A DNA stretch of 64,000 bases from CAVXZE01 sp964615365 (GTDB taxonomy: Bacteria > Myxococcota_A > UBA9160 > UBA6930): contig CAZTOU010000003.1 of assembly GCA_964615365.1 (NCBI GenBank), positions 1 to 64,000 of the forward strand. Direction: 5' to 3'. Within the stretch, counting starts at the first letter, position 1, and each line of letters opens with the position of its first letter. The notes under the pieces were generated by a model. The model saw nothing but the letters and a program-made list of their open reading frames with translations. It searched no databases and was not told the origin of the DNA. Both the position numbers and the translations under genes were made by a program. Shown here one piece after another: positions 7,857 through 16,443 of the stretch.

Positions 7857-8908
7857 GCCTCCTCCCCGGAACTCTCTTTCGCCGCTTTCTCCAACGCCTT
7901 CTTCACCGCGGTAGCCACCGCCTTCTCTCTGTCTGCCTTGGCCTTCTCGGCTGCCTTCTTGCGCGCCTCATCCGCCGCCGCCTGGGTGCTGTCGATCGCC
8001 TCCTTGACGGCGGAGTTCTTCTCCCGCGTCGCGGCCTTCTCCTTGGTGTGGGTCATCACGTAGATGCCACCCAGAAGCGCCGGCCACAGGGCGATGATGA
8101 TCGGCACGGCCGAAAGCGCGCCGGAGGTCAGCTTCGGGGCCGGAGTCGTGCCGAGGTCGGTGCGGAAGCCGACCTCCTCGAAGGGCGCGCCGCTCAGGTA
8201 GAGCCAATTGGTCCCGCCCATCTCGTGCTCGCCGTAGATGTGGTCGACATAGCGGTCGGGGTGCTTGCGGATCCGCTCGCGCGCGACGGCGATCAGGTCT
8301 TCCCGCCTGCCGAAGAGCAGCGATTCCTGCGGACAGGCTTCGACGCAGCCCGGAAGCTTGCCCTCCAGGAGAAGCGGATGGCACATCGTGCACTTCATCA
8401 CCTTGGGTTCGAGCGCCTCGTCGTATTCGTAGGTGGGCACGTCGAACGGACAGGCCACGATGCAGTACCGGCAGCCCACGCACACCGAGGCATCGTATGT
8501 GACGGCGCCTTCGGGGGTCTTGGTGTAAGCGTTGACGAAGCAGGAAGACGCGCAGGCCGGCTCCTTGCAGTGGTTGCACTGGAACTTCCGGTAGACGGGC
8601 GATCCGCCATCAGCCTCGAGGTCATAGCGGTTGACCACCGTGTAGGTCTTGTCGTCGGTGCGACGCTTCTGCTCCAGGACCGACTCGTCGTCGAAGGGGA
8701 TCTCCGGCATCGGGAGGTCGTCGGGATTGGCCTCGACGCACGCCTTCTCGCACAGGCGGCATCCGATGCAGAGCGTGATGTCATGGAGGACGCCGTTGCT
8801 GTCGGGATGGCCGGCGAATTCGCCGTAGGCGCCCACGGCCTTGGGCGCGGCCATGGCCACCCCCGCAGCGGTCATGGACTTGAGAAACCTTCTGCGTGAG
8901 ATGCTCAT
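7853..8908 (-). CDS. hmcB: HmcB-like periplasmic [4Fe-4S] protein with Tat signal
   Basis: 351 aa. A twin-arginine signal is at the N-terminus (SRRRFLKS at 4-11), so the protein is exported folded. Four ferredoxin clusters follow: CIGCRLC, CNHCKEPAC, CVGCRYC and CTMC with a later CVEACP. After the cluster domain comes one membrane helix (about residues 275-300, PIIIALWPALLGGIYV) and an Ala/Lys/Glu-rich helical tail of about 50 residues. This is the layout of HmcB, which wires the multiheme HmcA to the membrane subunits. It starts 11 bp after hmcA and overlaps hmcC by 4 bp. The long charged tail is on the cytoplasmic side if the single helix spans the membrane, and may contact another subunit. 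Confidence 0.82.
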   Translation of the reverse strand: MSISRRRFLKSMTAAGVAMAAPKAVGAYGEFAGHPDSNGVLHDITLCIGCRLCEKACVEANPDDLPMPEIPFDDESVLEQKRRTDDKTYTVVNRYDLEADGGSPVYRKFQCNHCKEPACASSCFVNAYTKTPEGAVTYDASVCVGCRYCIVACPFDVPTYEYDEALEPKVMKCTMCHPLLLEGKLPGCVEACPQESLLFGRREDLIAVARERIRKHPDRYVDHIYGEHEMGGTNWLYLSGAPFEEVGFRTDLGTTPAPKLTSGALSAVPIIIALWPALLGGIYVMTHTKEKAATREKNSAVKEAIDSTQAAADEARKKAAEKAKADREKAVATAVKKALEKAAKESSGEEA

Positions 8909-8919
8909 CAGTCGTTCCT

Positions 8920-10557
8920 TCACCGAACCCCGCTGGATGACGCTGTCTGGACCGCTTCTTCCTTTTCCGCGTGACATCCAGAGCAGTCGTCGGGCTTCTG
9001 GAGGTCCATGCTCTCGTGGCAACCGAGACACTGGCGGTGGTAGGCGCCCTTCAGTGCCGGCTTCATCAGCTCGAGATCTGCGGACTCCGCTGAGTGGCAG
9101 CTCTCGCAGAGAGGAGGCTTCTCTCCGGCCGGGCTCTGATGGTGGCACCCCTGGCAGACCACGTCTTCGTGCCCGTGGAAGAATGAGGCGGTGGTGTTCT
9201 CGTTGATGTGCTGAGTCAGCTTCTCGACGATCTTCCGGTGCGGCATCTTCGCCGGCTGGTACTCGTCGGAGAGGAATCCGATCTCGACGGTCTCCGGGAT
9301 GTCGTCGAGGGCGAAGCTGAGCGCGACCTCGGAGGCGCGCGGGCGGAAAGCGTCCAGGGAGCGGTAGCGCGCCTTCTGGCTTTCCAGATTCGCGGGAAGC
9401 GGCCCGGCGTGGCAGAGGTCGCAGCCCTCCTCGGGAAGCTTCGCCTGCTCGAGCTGGTCGTGGCACCCGGCGCATTCGGGCGTGGCCTTCTCCGAGTCGT
9501 GACAGCCGACGCAGCTGTGGTCGGTCATCTTCGCGTGCATCGCCCGGAAGAGGTTCACCCCCTCGCTCTCCTCAGAGCCCTTGAGGGTGTGGCACTCGCT
9601 ACAGCTCTCGAGGGTCTCGTGATGACAGACGCGGCAGCTGACCGCGGCGCTCTCGTGATCGAGGTGGGAGAAGGGCACGGTCTTGAGCCTGCTGGCCTCG
9701 ATGTCCGCTTCCGCGACGGTCAGCAGCAGGAAGTCCTCCTGACCGCGCTTCAAGCGGGGCGGATCTTCGACCTTGTCGATGGCGAGCTGCTGCTCGAGGT
9801 TGTGGCATTCCACGCAGAGCTGCGGGCGAGCCGCGTCCTTCTCGAACACGATCTTTTCGGGGGGATCGCGGTGGCAGTCGATGCAGGCCTCGTGTGCCGC
9901 CAGCTTGAAGGCCGAGCGGTTCTCCTCCGTCTCCTCGCGGTGGCAGTCGCGGCAGGAACTCTCCTTGCCTTCGACGTAGACGAGCTCCTTCTTGGCCTCG
10001 TCGTATTCGTGGTGGCAGGCGTCGCACTTCTCGTCGGCGGCCTTGACGTGGCGGTAGTGCAGCGACTTGTCCATCCCGAACGGTTGCCGGGAGGACAGGT
10101 AGGGAAGCTCTCGCCGGTGGCAGTCGCCGCAGGCGACCGGCCCGGCTTTGGCGCCGGTGCCGGCGGTCTCCTGGTGGCACCTGATGCAGTTGTCGTGATA
10201 GAGGTCGATGATCTCGTCGTCGGTGCTGTTCGCCAGGCTCACTTCACTGGATTCGGCGCCCTCCTTTCCGCGATCGTCCAGGTGCTCGTAGCCGAAGGAC
10301 AGTCGGCCGTCGGGGTGGGCGGGATGGCAGAGGCTGCAATCCTCCTCCCGCTCCTGCATCACCTCGGTGTGCAGATCGTGCGGGAATTGGACGGAGGCTC
10401 GTTCCCGGTGGTCGAGCGACGCGGGACCGACGAAGGCGACGAGATCAGCCCGCTCGCTCGGCTCGGCCGTCGCATCCGGCGCGCAGCCGCCGAGGAGGAA
10501 GGGAAGGATGAGGAGCGCCCCGAGCGAGGCGATCGATGTCCAGTGGCCGGCCTGCAT
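8920..10557 (-). CDS. hmcA: HmcA-like 16-heme cytochrome c, predicted lipoprotein
   Basis: 545 aa with sixteen CXXCH motifs, the heme number of the high-molecular-weight cytochrome HmcA. Examples are CSLCH, CIRCH, CGDCH, CVGCH and the last one CSGCH. Several are followed by a second His (CHH), which fits bis-His ligation. The signal peptide ends in a lipobox (LLGGC, Cys25), so the mature protein should be lipid-anchored, facing the periplasm. ATG at 10557 is chosen for its signal peptide and the GAGAGG site; another ATG at 10584 overlaps the hmcF stop as ATGA and would add nine charged residues. HmcA takes electrons from periplasmic hydrogenase or cytochrome c3 in Desulfovibrio. No periplasmic hydrogenase is in the window, so the donor here is unknown. 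Confidence 0.88.
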   Translation of the reverse strand: MQAGHWTSIASLGALLILPFLLGGCAPDATAEPSERADLVAFVGPASLDHRERASVQFPHDLHTEVMQEREEDCSLCHPAHPDGRLSFGYEHLDDRGKEGAESSEVSLANSTDDEIIDLYHDNCIRCHQETAGTGAKAGPVACGDCHRRELPYLSSRQPFGMDKSLHYRHVKAADEKCDACHHEYDEAKKELVYVEGKESSCRDCHREETEENRSAFKLAAHEACIDCHRDPPEKIVFEKDAARPQLCVECHNLEQQLAIDKVEDPPRLKRGQEDFLLLTVAEADIEASRLKTVPFSHLDHESAAVSCRVCHHETLESCSECHTLKGSEESEGVNLFRAMHAKMTDHSCVGCHDSEKATPECAGCHDQLEQAKLPEEGCDLCHAGPLPANLESQKARYRSLDAFRPRASEVALSFALDDIPETVEIGFLSDEYQPAKMPHRKIVEKLTQHINENTTASFFHGHEDVVCQGCHHQSPAGEKPPLCESCHSAESADLELMKPALKGAYHRQCLGCHESMDLQKPDDCSGCHAEKEEAVQTASSSGVR

Positions 10558-10580
10558 GGTGCCTCTCGCTTCCGCCTCTC

Positions 10581-11921
10581 TCATTCGCCCGCTGATCCCT
10601 TCAGATCCTCGGGCTTCTCCATCGTCTCCATCAGGATGTCGCTGATGAACTTGGTGTGCATGCCCAGGTCGTAGAAGCCGATGATGTCCTCGATGCCGCT
10701 GTGGCAGTTGTGGCAGGGCGTGATCACGATCTCTGCTCCAGTGTCCGCCAGTTGGTTCGCCTTCACCTTGTTGGAGAGCATGCGGGAGCGCTTCCAGGGA
10801 GGACCGCAGTTGATGATGCCCCCACCCGCCGCGCAGCAATAGTTGTGCTCGAGGCGCGGCGTCATGTCGGTGAAGTTCTCGCACAGGGCATCGACCACGT
10901 ACCGGAGCTTCTCGCCCAGGTTCAAGCCCCGGACCGTGTTGCACGGGTCCTGGACGGTGACGGGCGTGGTGTACTTCTGCTTGATCTTGATTCGCCCACT
11001 CGTCAGCAGGTCATGGTAGAACTCAATGGCGTGAACCATGGGGATCGGCGGGAACTGCCATCCCAGCCAGCGGGGACCGTCGTAGACGGCTCCCCTGTAG
11101 GCGTGGCCGCACTCGCCCATGACGATCTTCTTGACCCTGAGTCGCGCGGCGGTTTCCCAGTGGAGACGCTCCACCCGGCCCATGATCTCGAAATCGCCCG
11201 AGTACATCGCCATGTTGCTGTTGTCCCAGCCGTCGGTAGCGGGCATCGTCCAGTCGATCCCCGCGATCGTCATGATCTGGGAGATGTTGCCGAGCAGCTG
11301 GGCGAGAATCTTCGGCTCCGGGGCGATGACCGAGTACATGACGTCGGCGCCTTCCTTCTCCAGTGGGATGCGGGCGGCGGGGAGCTCCAGCTGGGCGTCC
11401 TCCTCCTGCCACTGGAGCGTGTCGACCCACTCGTCCTGATTGACCCACATCTGGTTCATGGTGGCGGCGTGGCTGTTGGTGGTGTCCTGGAGATACAGCG
11501 GCACCACGCCGAGCAGGCTGCAAATGCGCCGCACCTGCATGATCAGGTAGGAGATGTCTATTCCGAAGGGGCAGTACATGGCGCAGCGCCGGCAGGCGCC
11601 GCACTCCGTGAAGGCGATGCGGGCCATGCCCCGCAGGGTTTCGGGAGAGACCAGTCCGTCCTGCTTGACCAACTCCCAGACGGTCTGCTTGACCTTCGCC
11701 ACCGGGGAGAACAAGGGATCCTTGTTGCGTGACAGATAGGTGTGGCAGCCCTCGGCACAGACTCCGCAGCGGACGCAGGTCTCGAGGTACACCTTGAGCC
11801 GCGCGGCGCTCTCCTTGGTCAGAACGCGCTGGACGACGCTCTGGATCTTCTCCGGCGTGAGCTTCTCGATGGCCTCATCGATCCCCGGATCCTCGGCCTG
11901 GATCTCAGGAGCCTCATTCAT
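10581..11921 (-). CDS. hmcF: HmcF/TmcB-like cytoplasmic FeS protein (HdrD-type CCG domains)
   Basis: 446 aa. Two N-terminal [4Fe-4S] motifs (CVRCGVCAEGC and CGACRRCAMYC) are followed by CCG-type elements (DPCN, YCCAAGGG, TPCHNC) as in HdrD, DsrK, TmcB and HmcF. Such subunits sit on the cytoplasmic face and pass electrons to or from a thiol or disulfide partner through a non-cubane cluster. It lies 31 bp after the cytochrome b gene hmcE, the usual E-F arrangement, and its stop is 23 bp ahead of the chosen hmcA start. TmcB is an equally close family member; the presence of tmcD upstream makes that naming plausible. Confidence 0.82.
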   Translation of the reverse strand: MNEAPEIQAEDPGIDEAIEKLTPEKIQSVVQRVLTKESAARLKVYLETCVRCGVCAEGCHTYLSRNKDPLFSPVAKVKQTVWELVKQDGLVSPETLRGMARIAFTECGACRRCAMYCPFGIDISYLIMQVRRICSLLGVVPLYLQDTTNSHAATMNQMWVNQDEWVDTLQWQEEDAQLELPAARIPLEKEGADVMYSVIAPEPKILAQLLGNISQIMTIAGIDWTMPATDGWDNSNMAMYSGDFEIMGRVERLHWETAARLRVKKIVMGECGHAYRGAVYDGPRWLGWQFPPIPMVHAIEFYHDLLTSGRIKIKQKYTTPVTVQDPCNTVRGLNLGEKLRYVVDALCENFTDMTPRLEHNYCCAAGGGIINCGPPWKRSRMLSNKVKANQLADTGAEIVITPCHNCHSGIEDIIGFYDLGMHTKFISDILMETMEKPEDLKGSAGE

Positions 11922-11952
11922 CTCGTGTCTGCCTCCGCGCTATGTGGCTCGG

Positions 11953-12600
11953 CTACCAGTCCCTGGTACCGCGGACGAAGCCGAACTCGGCGCCCATGTA
12001 TCCCCGCGTCACCGGGAAGAAGAGCATGTGGGCGATGCGGGTGAAGGGAATCATGGCCAGCCAGATCGCGCCGGTCCACATGTGGATGATGACGATGGTC
12101 TGGTAGTCGAAGATCTGGTAGAAGGCCATCAGACCGGTCGCGAAGGGAGCCATGACCAGCACCACGAGGACCAGGTCACTCGGCGACGTCACGAAACGCA
12201 CGGTGGGGTTGGCGATTCTCCTCAGCAGGAAGGTCAACGCCCCCACGATTACGATGATGGCCATCACCTTGCTCAAGGTGTCGGGTAGCGTCCACCAGCT
12301 GACTCCCCAGGACTCCTTCCACAGCGTCACATGAGCCACGGTCAGGATGGGAGTGAGCAGCAGGCAGATGTGAAACAGGAATGACAGGATCGTAAACGCC
12401 GGCCGCATTCTCATGTTCTTGGAGCCGAAGGGAACGATCCAGTGCAGGATCGAGCGCAGGCCGGGTCCCCATCGCATGTAGGGCCAGACTACCTTGTCCT
12501 TCCTGGCCATCCTCGCCATCGAGATCATTCGATAGGCGCTTCCGAAGAAGAAGATGGCGAAGGCGATCCACACTAGCGGGCCGCGGGAGAGTTCGTACAC
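11953..12600 (-). CDS. hmcE: HmcE/TmcC-like cytochrome b subunit (NarI/DsrM family)
   Basis: 215 aa with about five membrane helices and His residues suited to b-heme ligation (FHICLLLTP, AHVTLW, HMWTGAIW, RIAHML). Length and topology match HmcE/TmcC and the membrane part of DsrM. It starts with GTG at 12600, supported by GGAGGA 6 nt upstream. It pairs with the downstream CCG protein, giving the membrane/cytoplasm half of the complex. It lies 42 bp after the tmcD-like gene. Likely role: heme-b relay between quinone and the HmcF/TmcB subunit. Confidence 0.8.
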   Translation of the reverse strand: MYELSRGPLVWIAFAIFFFGSAYRMISMARMARKDKVVWPYMRWGPGLRSILHWIVPFGSKNMRMRPAFTILSFLFHICLLLTPILTVAHVTLWKESWGVSWWTLPDTLSKVMAIIVIVGALTFLLRRIANPTVRFVTSPSDLVLVVLVMAPFATGLMAFYQIFDYQTIVIIHMWTGAIWLAMIPFTRIAHMLFFPVTRGYMGAEFGFVRGTRDW

Positions 12601-12642
12601 CCCTGATCCTCCAACCCAGCACCTGGTGAAATCAAGAAACAG

Positions 12643-13908
12643 CTACCCCAGGAGCTCTCCGCTCGGCACCACGTGCCTGCAGTACTTGTCATCTTCCACG
12701 TACCTGAGCAACACATGGCTGCCGTCGGGACTGAACACGGGGTCCCAGAGCTTGTCGTAGCTCCTGTCGCGCCTCTTTCCGTCCGCCAGGACCAGGTACT
12801 TGCCGCCCAGTTCCACTTTGGCCACAACATGCTGCCCGCAAGGGCTGAATACCGGGTCCCAGACCATATCGAAATCGTCCGAGACCGGTACCCCGTCCAC
12901 GGCAAAGGACCAGCGGTTCTGGGCCTTTACGACTGCGGCAACCCGCTTTCCATCGGGCGAGAACACGGGGGCCTGCACCATGTCGGGGAACAGACACTTC
13001 CAGGGCCGGTCGTCCACCGCGATCGTCCACTTGCCGAACTCGTGCGAGACGATGGCGGCGATCCTCGAACCATCCGGGCTGAAGCGGTGCTGCCACATCT
13101 GATTGTAGCTTCCGTTCCAGAGCGGTTCGCCGTCCTTGAAGAGCCTCCAGCTTCCCTCGTGTCGCACCGGCGCGACCACCGAACCGCTCTGGGGAACGAA
13201 GGAGGGCTCCCAGACGGAGCCGAATCGGGCCGGCCAGGGCTCGGCATTGACGGCGATGGAGTATTCGCAGATGTCGGTGCGGATCTCGGCGGCAATCGCG
13301 CTGCCGTCCGGGCTGAAGACGGGATTCCAGACGTTGATGAAGCGCGGGTCCCAGAGCTTTCCGTCGACCGCGACCGACCAGACCCCCGCGAAGAAGCCGG
13401 CGACGTCCGCCTCCTGTCGAGCTTCGACCTGCACCGTGGCGGCGGACCTGCTGCCGTCGGGACTCACGCAGAAATCCCGCATCGCCGGGAAGGTCTCTTC
13501 CCAGACCTTGTCGTCGACGGTGACGGTGTAGGCATTCTCGTGCTTGCAGGCCACCGCAATCGCTCGGTCGTCTGCGCTGAATGCGGTGTTCCAGACGTAC
13601 TCGAAGCGGGCCTCCCACGGCTCGCCCTCCACTGCCACCGTCCATTCGTCGTCGATGCGCACCAGGGCGGTCAGCCTGCCGAGCCGCGAGAAGCGCGGAT
13701 ACCAGCAGAGCTCGAAGCTCTCCGGCCACGCCTCGCCGTTCACGGCGATGGTGAAGGCTTCGTCCTCCTTCTTGACCGGAGCGACGATCCTCTCTCCATC
13801 CGGGCTGACGACGAACTCGTCGACTCTGGGGTACGAGCTGCGGATCTGCGCGAGATCGGCGAGAACCTTCTTCCCCGCTTGCCAGTCCCAGCTCTCGCTA
13901 GCCGTCAT
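12643..13908 (-). CDS. tmcD: TmcD-like tryptophan-rich WD40-type repeat protein
   Basis: 421 aa made of about nine repeats of roughly 45 residues. Each carries a pattern W-x-V-x-V-D-G-x-PW, then an F-x-x-VW-x-P-x-FSPDG core, as in PD40/WD40-like beta-propeller blades. There is no signal peptide and no Cys cofactor motif. This fits TmcD, the tryptophan-rich subunit of the Tmc complex of Desulfovibrio, of unknown role. It is the first clearly coding gene of the operon, 42 bp before hmcE. TmcD normally partners TmcA (a tetraheme cytochrome) with TmcB and TmcC; here the cytochrome is a 16-heme HmcA instead. The repeat structure is seen directly; the TmcD name rests on family memory and context. 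Confidence 0.72.
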   Translation of the reverse strand: MTASESWDWQAGKKVLADLAQIRSSYPRVDEFVVSPDGERIVAPVKKEDEAFTIAVNGEAWPESFELCWYPRFSRLGRLTALVRIDDEWTVAVEGEPWEARFEYVWNTAFSADDRAIAVACKHENAYTVTVDDKVWEETFPAMRDFCVSPDGSRSAATVQVEARQEADVAGFFAGVWSVAVDGKLWDPRFINVWNPVFSPDGSAIAAEIRTDICEYSIAVNAEPWPARFGSVWEPSFVPQSGSVVAPVRHEGSWRLFKDGEPLWNGSYNQMWQHRFSPDGSRIAAIVSHEFGKWTIAVDDRPWKCLFPDMVQAPVFSPDGKRVAAVVKAQNRWSFAVDGVPVSDDFDMVWDPVFSPCGQHVVAKVELGGKYLVLADGKRRDRSYDKLWDPVFSPDGSHVLLRYVEDDKYCRHVVPSGELLG

Positions 13909-14092
13909 TCGCCTTCTCCTCTCCCTGCGTAGCCAGCAGCGCCCGCAAGCTCTCTCGGATCGCGATCGCGGGTTCGGAGAGAGCCCCCAGTATCAGCGCG
14001 TAATCTATAGCAAACATGTGCGGATAGGAGGAGACGACCGGGGTGTTGGTGACCCCGATGAGTTGAACCGCCAGCCGATTCCCCAACCTCAA
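13898..14092 (-). CDS. Possible small hypothetical protein overlapping tmcD
   Basis: An open frame of about 64 codons if started at the TTG at 14092, overlapping the tmcD start by 11 bp. It contains a protein-like segment (PVVSSYPHMFAIDYALILG and IRESLRALLATQGEE) but no motif I recognise. The frame stays open to about 14230, yet the upstream part looks random. It could be a coupled small gene, the remnant of a larger gene, or chance. A T-rich tract (14091-14097 on the plus strand as A7) lies at the proposed start. Low confidence. Confidence 0.25.
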   Translation of the reverse strand: MRLGNRLAVQLIGVTNTPVVSSYPHMFAIDYALILGALSEPAIAIRESLRALLATQGEEKANDG

Positions 14093-14297
14093 AAAAAGAG
14101 AAGTCTCGAGTGGCCAAACTGCTACGAATCGCCTGGCCGTCAGCGCGTCGGCATCCCAGCCCTTCCTTGCGGACCCGGAGTCAGCCGATCGCGATCGGTT
14201 GCAGCGGTGTACGCCGGGTGTTCCAGCCACTGTCTCGCTAGAGAGACGGCTCGGTCGTGGCCGTCAATCGAGAAAAAGCGCAGAAAAAACGCCAGCG

Positions 14298-14311
14298 TTG
14301 ATCTGCATCAA
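14298..14311. promoter_or_regulatory. Perfect FNR/HcpR-type palindrome
   Basis: TTGATCTGCATCAA is an exact TTGAT-N4-ATCAA inverted repeat, the consensus of FNR-like activators. It lies 87 bp ahead of the frdX start and between the divergent frdX-hcp and tmcD-hmc units. A start site about 41 bp downstream of its centre (near 14346) would put the box in a class II activator position. hcp genes in Desulfovibrio are controlled by the CRP/FNR-family regulator HcpR, so an orthologous or FNR-like regulator is expected; none is in the window. Confidence 0.7.
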
Positions 14312-14398
14312 GGCGGCCGGGTCGGGTCTGACCGATGCTCTGGATGGAACACGGGGCATCCCGGTGACCCCAGTTGCCACGAACTCGAGGCGCGCAAG

Positions 14399-15100
14399 AT
14401 GATTCGAACGGTGATTTCGATCGACGAAGAGCGGTGTAACGGCTGCGGGGAGTGCGTTTCGGCCTGCGAGGAGGGAGCGATCCGGATCATCCAGGGCAAG
14501 GCGAGGCTGGTCTCCGACAGCCTCTGCGATGGTCTCGGGGCGTGCCTCGGTCAGTGTCCCGAAGGGGCGCTGGAGATCGAATACCGGGAAGCGGCCCCGT
14601 TCGACGAAGAGGCGGTGCGGCAGCACCTCGCGGAGGTCGAAACGACGGAGCGGCGAGCTTCACAGCTCAGCCATTGGCCGGTGCAGTTGCGGCTGCTGCC
14701 GGCCACGGCACCCGTCCTGCGCGGCGCCCGCGTTCTGGTCGCTGCGGACTGTGTCCCGGTCGCGTACGCCGGATTCCACTCGGAGCTTCTGCGCGACCAC
14801 GTCGTGGTGATCGGATGCCCCAAGCTCGATGACGTCGACGGCTACGTCGAGAAGCTCGCGGAGATGATCCGGTGCAATGACCTGGCCGGACTCACCGTCG
14901 CGCACATGGAGGTTCCCTGCTGTACGGGAATTCTCCGCGCCGTGCTGGAGGCTCGCCTGCTGGCCGGGAGCGACCTCCCCGTCGACGATCTCATCATCAG
15001 CATCCAGGGACAGCTCGTCCAGCGGCGAGAGATTCTCGCCGGGGCTTCGGTCCCCGGTCGAAGTGAAACAGCTTGTCATCAAATCACAGGAGTCGAATAG
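14399..15100 (+). CDS. frdX: FrdX-like ferredoxin partner of Hcp
   Basis: 233 aa. An N-terminal 2x[4Fe-4S] ferredoxin domain (CNGCGECVSAC at about 13-23 and a second set CDGLGACLGQC) is followed by about 150 residues with further cysteines (VVIGCPKLDD and PCCTGI). The protein is cytoplasmic. Its stop is immediately followed by the hcp ATG, so the two are translationally coupled. In Desulfovibrio an FeS protein called FrdX is encoded beside hcp and thought to supply electrons to it. The ATG at 14399 is chosen because the ferredoxin domain starts at once; the long upstream open frame is not coding. An FNR-type site is 87 bp upstream. Confidence 0.78.
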   Translation: MIRTVISIDEERCNGCGECVSACEEGAIRIIQGKARLVSDSLCDGLGACLGQCPEGALEIEYREAAPFDEEAVRQHLAEVETTERRASQLSHWPVQLRLLPATAPVLRGARVLVAADCVPVAYAGFHSELLRDHVVVIGCPKLDDVDGYVEKLAEMIRCNDLAGLTVAHMEVPCCTGILRAVLEARLLAGSDLPVDDLIISIQGQLVQRREILAGASVPGRSETACHQITGVE

Positions 15101-16414
15101 ATGTTCTGCAATCAATGCGAACAGACCGCACGTGGGACCGGTTGCGTAGAGAAGGGCGTATGCGGGAAAGACGCCGACGTCCAGTCTCTGCAGGAGATCC
15201 TGCTCTACGGTTTGAAGGGTATGTGCTCCTACGCGCACCACGCGCGCCGGCTCGGGATGGTCGACGAGGACGTCGACGCGTTCGTCGAAGAGGCGCTCTT
15301 CTCCACGGTGACCAATGTCAACTTCGACATGGACAGCCTCTTCGAGCTGGTGCTGGAGTGCGGCCACAAGAATCTCCGCGTGATGGAGATGCTCGACGCG
15401 GGGCATGTGAAGCGCTTCGGGGCGCCATCTCCTGCCACAGTCTACGAGGGAACCAGGGCGGGCCCCGGAATCCTCGTCAGCGGCCACGACATGGTCGATC
15501 TCGAGGACCTTCTCGAGCAGACCAGCGGCACCGGCGTCAACGTCTACACGCATGGGGAGATGATGCCCGCTCACATGTACCCCGAGCTGCGCAAGCACGA
15601 GCATCTGGTGGGGCACTACGGCGGCGCCTGGCAGAAGCAGAAGAAGGAGTTCGCGGCGTTTACGGGCGCCGTCCTCGGTACCACCAACTGCGTGCTGATC
15701 CCTCGCGACGAATACAAGGATCGGCTCTTCACCACCCGGGTCACCGCGGTGCCCGGCGGCAGGCGGCTCACCAACGGCGATTTCTCCGAGGTCATCGAGT
15801 GCGCCCGGCGCTGCGAGCCCCTGCCCGACAGCCAGTCCGGCGAGTCGACCGTCGGATTCCATCATTCCGTGCTGCTGGGGCTGGCCGGCGAGATCGTCGC
15901 CGCCGTGAAGGCCGGGAGCCTCAAGCACTTCTTCCTGATCGGCGGTTGCGACGGCGCGGAGCCCGGCCGCAACTACTTCTCCGAGTTCGCCAAGAATACG
16001 CCGCCGGATTCGCTGATCCTGACGCTGGGCTGCGGCAAGTACCGGATTCGCGACAACGAGTTCGGCACCTTCGAGCTCGAGGGCGTGGGACCGGTTCCCC
16101 GGCTGCTGGACATGGGGCAGTGTAACGACGCCTACGGCGCCATCCAGGTGGCGGTGGCCCTGTCCAAGGCCTTCGATTGCGGCGTCAACGACCTGCCCCT
16201 GACCATCGTGCTCTCCTGGTTCGAGCAGAAGGCGGTTGCCGTGCTGCTGACCCTGCTGGCTCTGGACGTGAGGGGAATCCGCATCGGTCCGGCGGCGCCA
16301 GCGTTCGTATCTCCGAATGTCTTCAAGGTCCTCCAGGACAAGTTCGACCTGAAGCTGACCAGCACAGGCGATCCGATGGCGGACCTCAGGGCATCCTATC
16401 CGATCCAAGCCTGA
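15101..16414 (+). CDS. hcp: Hybrid cluster protein (Hcp), short form
   Basis: 437 aa. The N-terminal cluster motif is C3-x2-C6-x8-C15-x5-C21, the anaerobic-type [4Fe-4S] ligand set. Hybrid-cluster ligands are visible in HGEMMPAHMYP, GTTNCVLIPRDEY, GGCDGAEPGRNYF, LTLGCGKYR and the conserved GQCNDAYGAI. Hcp acts in the cytoplasm on nitric oxide or hydroxylamine. Most Hcp proteins are about 540 residues; this one lacks the roughly 100-residue insertion after the first domain and so belongs to the short class known from thermophiles and archaea. It directly follows frdX and shares its FNR-type site. The family call is firm; substrate in vivo is not. Confidence 0.93.
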   Translation: MFCNQCEQTARGTGCVEKGVCGKDADVQSLQEILLYGLKGMCSYAHHARRLGMVDEDVDAFVEEALFSTVTNVNFDMDSLFELVLECGHKNLRVMEMLDAGHVKRFGAPSPATVYEGTRAGPGILVSGHDMVDLEDLLEQTSGTGVNVYTHGEMMPAHMYPELRKHEHLVGHYGGAWQKQKKEFAAFTGAVLGTTNCVLIPRDEYKDRLFTTRVTAVPGGRRLTNGDFSEVIECARRCEPLPDSQSGESTVGFHHSVLLGLAGEIVAAVKAGSLKHFFLIGGCDGAEPGRNYFSEFAKNTPPDSLILTLGCGKYRIRDNEFGTFELEGVGPVPRLLDMGQCNDAYGAIQVAVALSKAFDCGVNDLPLTIVLSWFEQKAVAVLLTLLALDVRGIRIGPAAPAFVSPNVFKVLQDKFDLKLTSTGDPMADLRASYPIQA

Positions 16415-16443
16415 CGGGGGCGGCTCCGTCGTCTACATCCCGG

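Noticed and set aside
6009..8063. Long plus-strand open frame (684 codons) opposite adk, osmC, hmcD and hmcC
   Set aside because: It runs through four well-identified minus-strand genes, and its translation is rich in Arg, His, Glu and Asp without domains. This is the usual shadow in high-GC DNA.
13898..14230. Full 110-codon frame ahead of tmcD as one gene
   Set aside because: The upstream third looks non-coding and contains no ribosome site; only the shorter part is kept as a weak candidate.
14660..16408. Minus-strand open frame of 582 codons opposite frdX and hcp
   Set aside because: hcp is unambiguous on the plus strand; the antisense translation has no recognisable motif.
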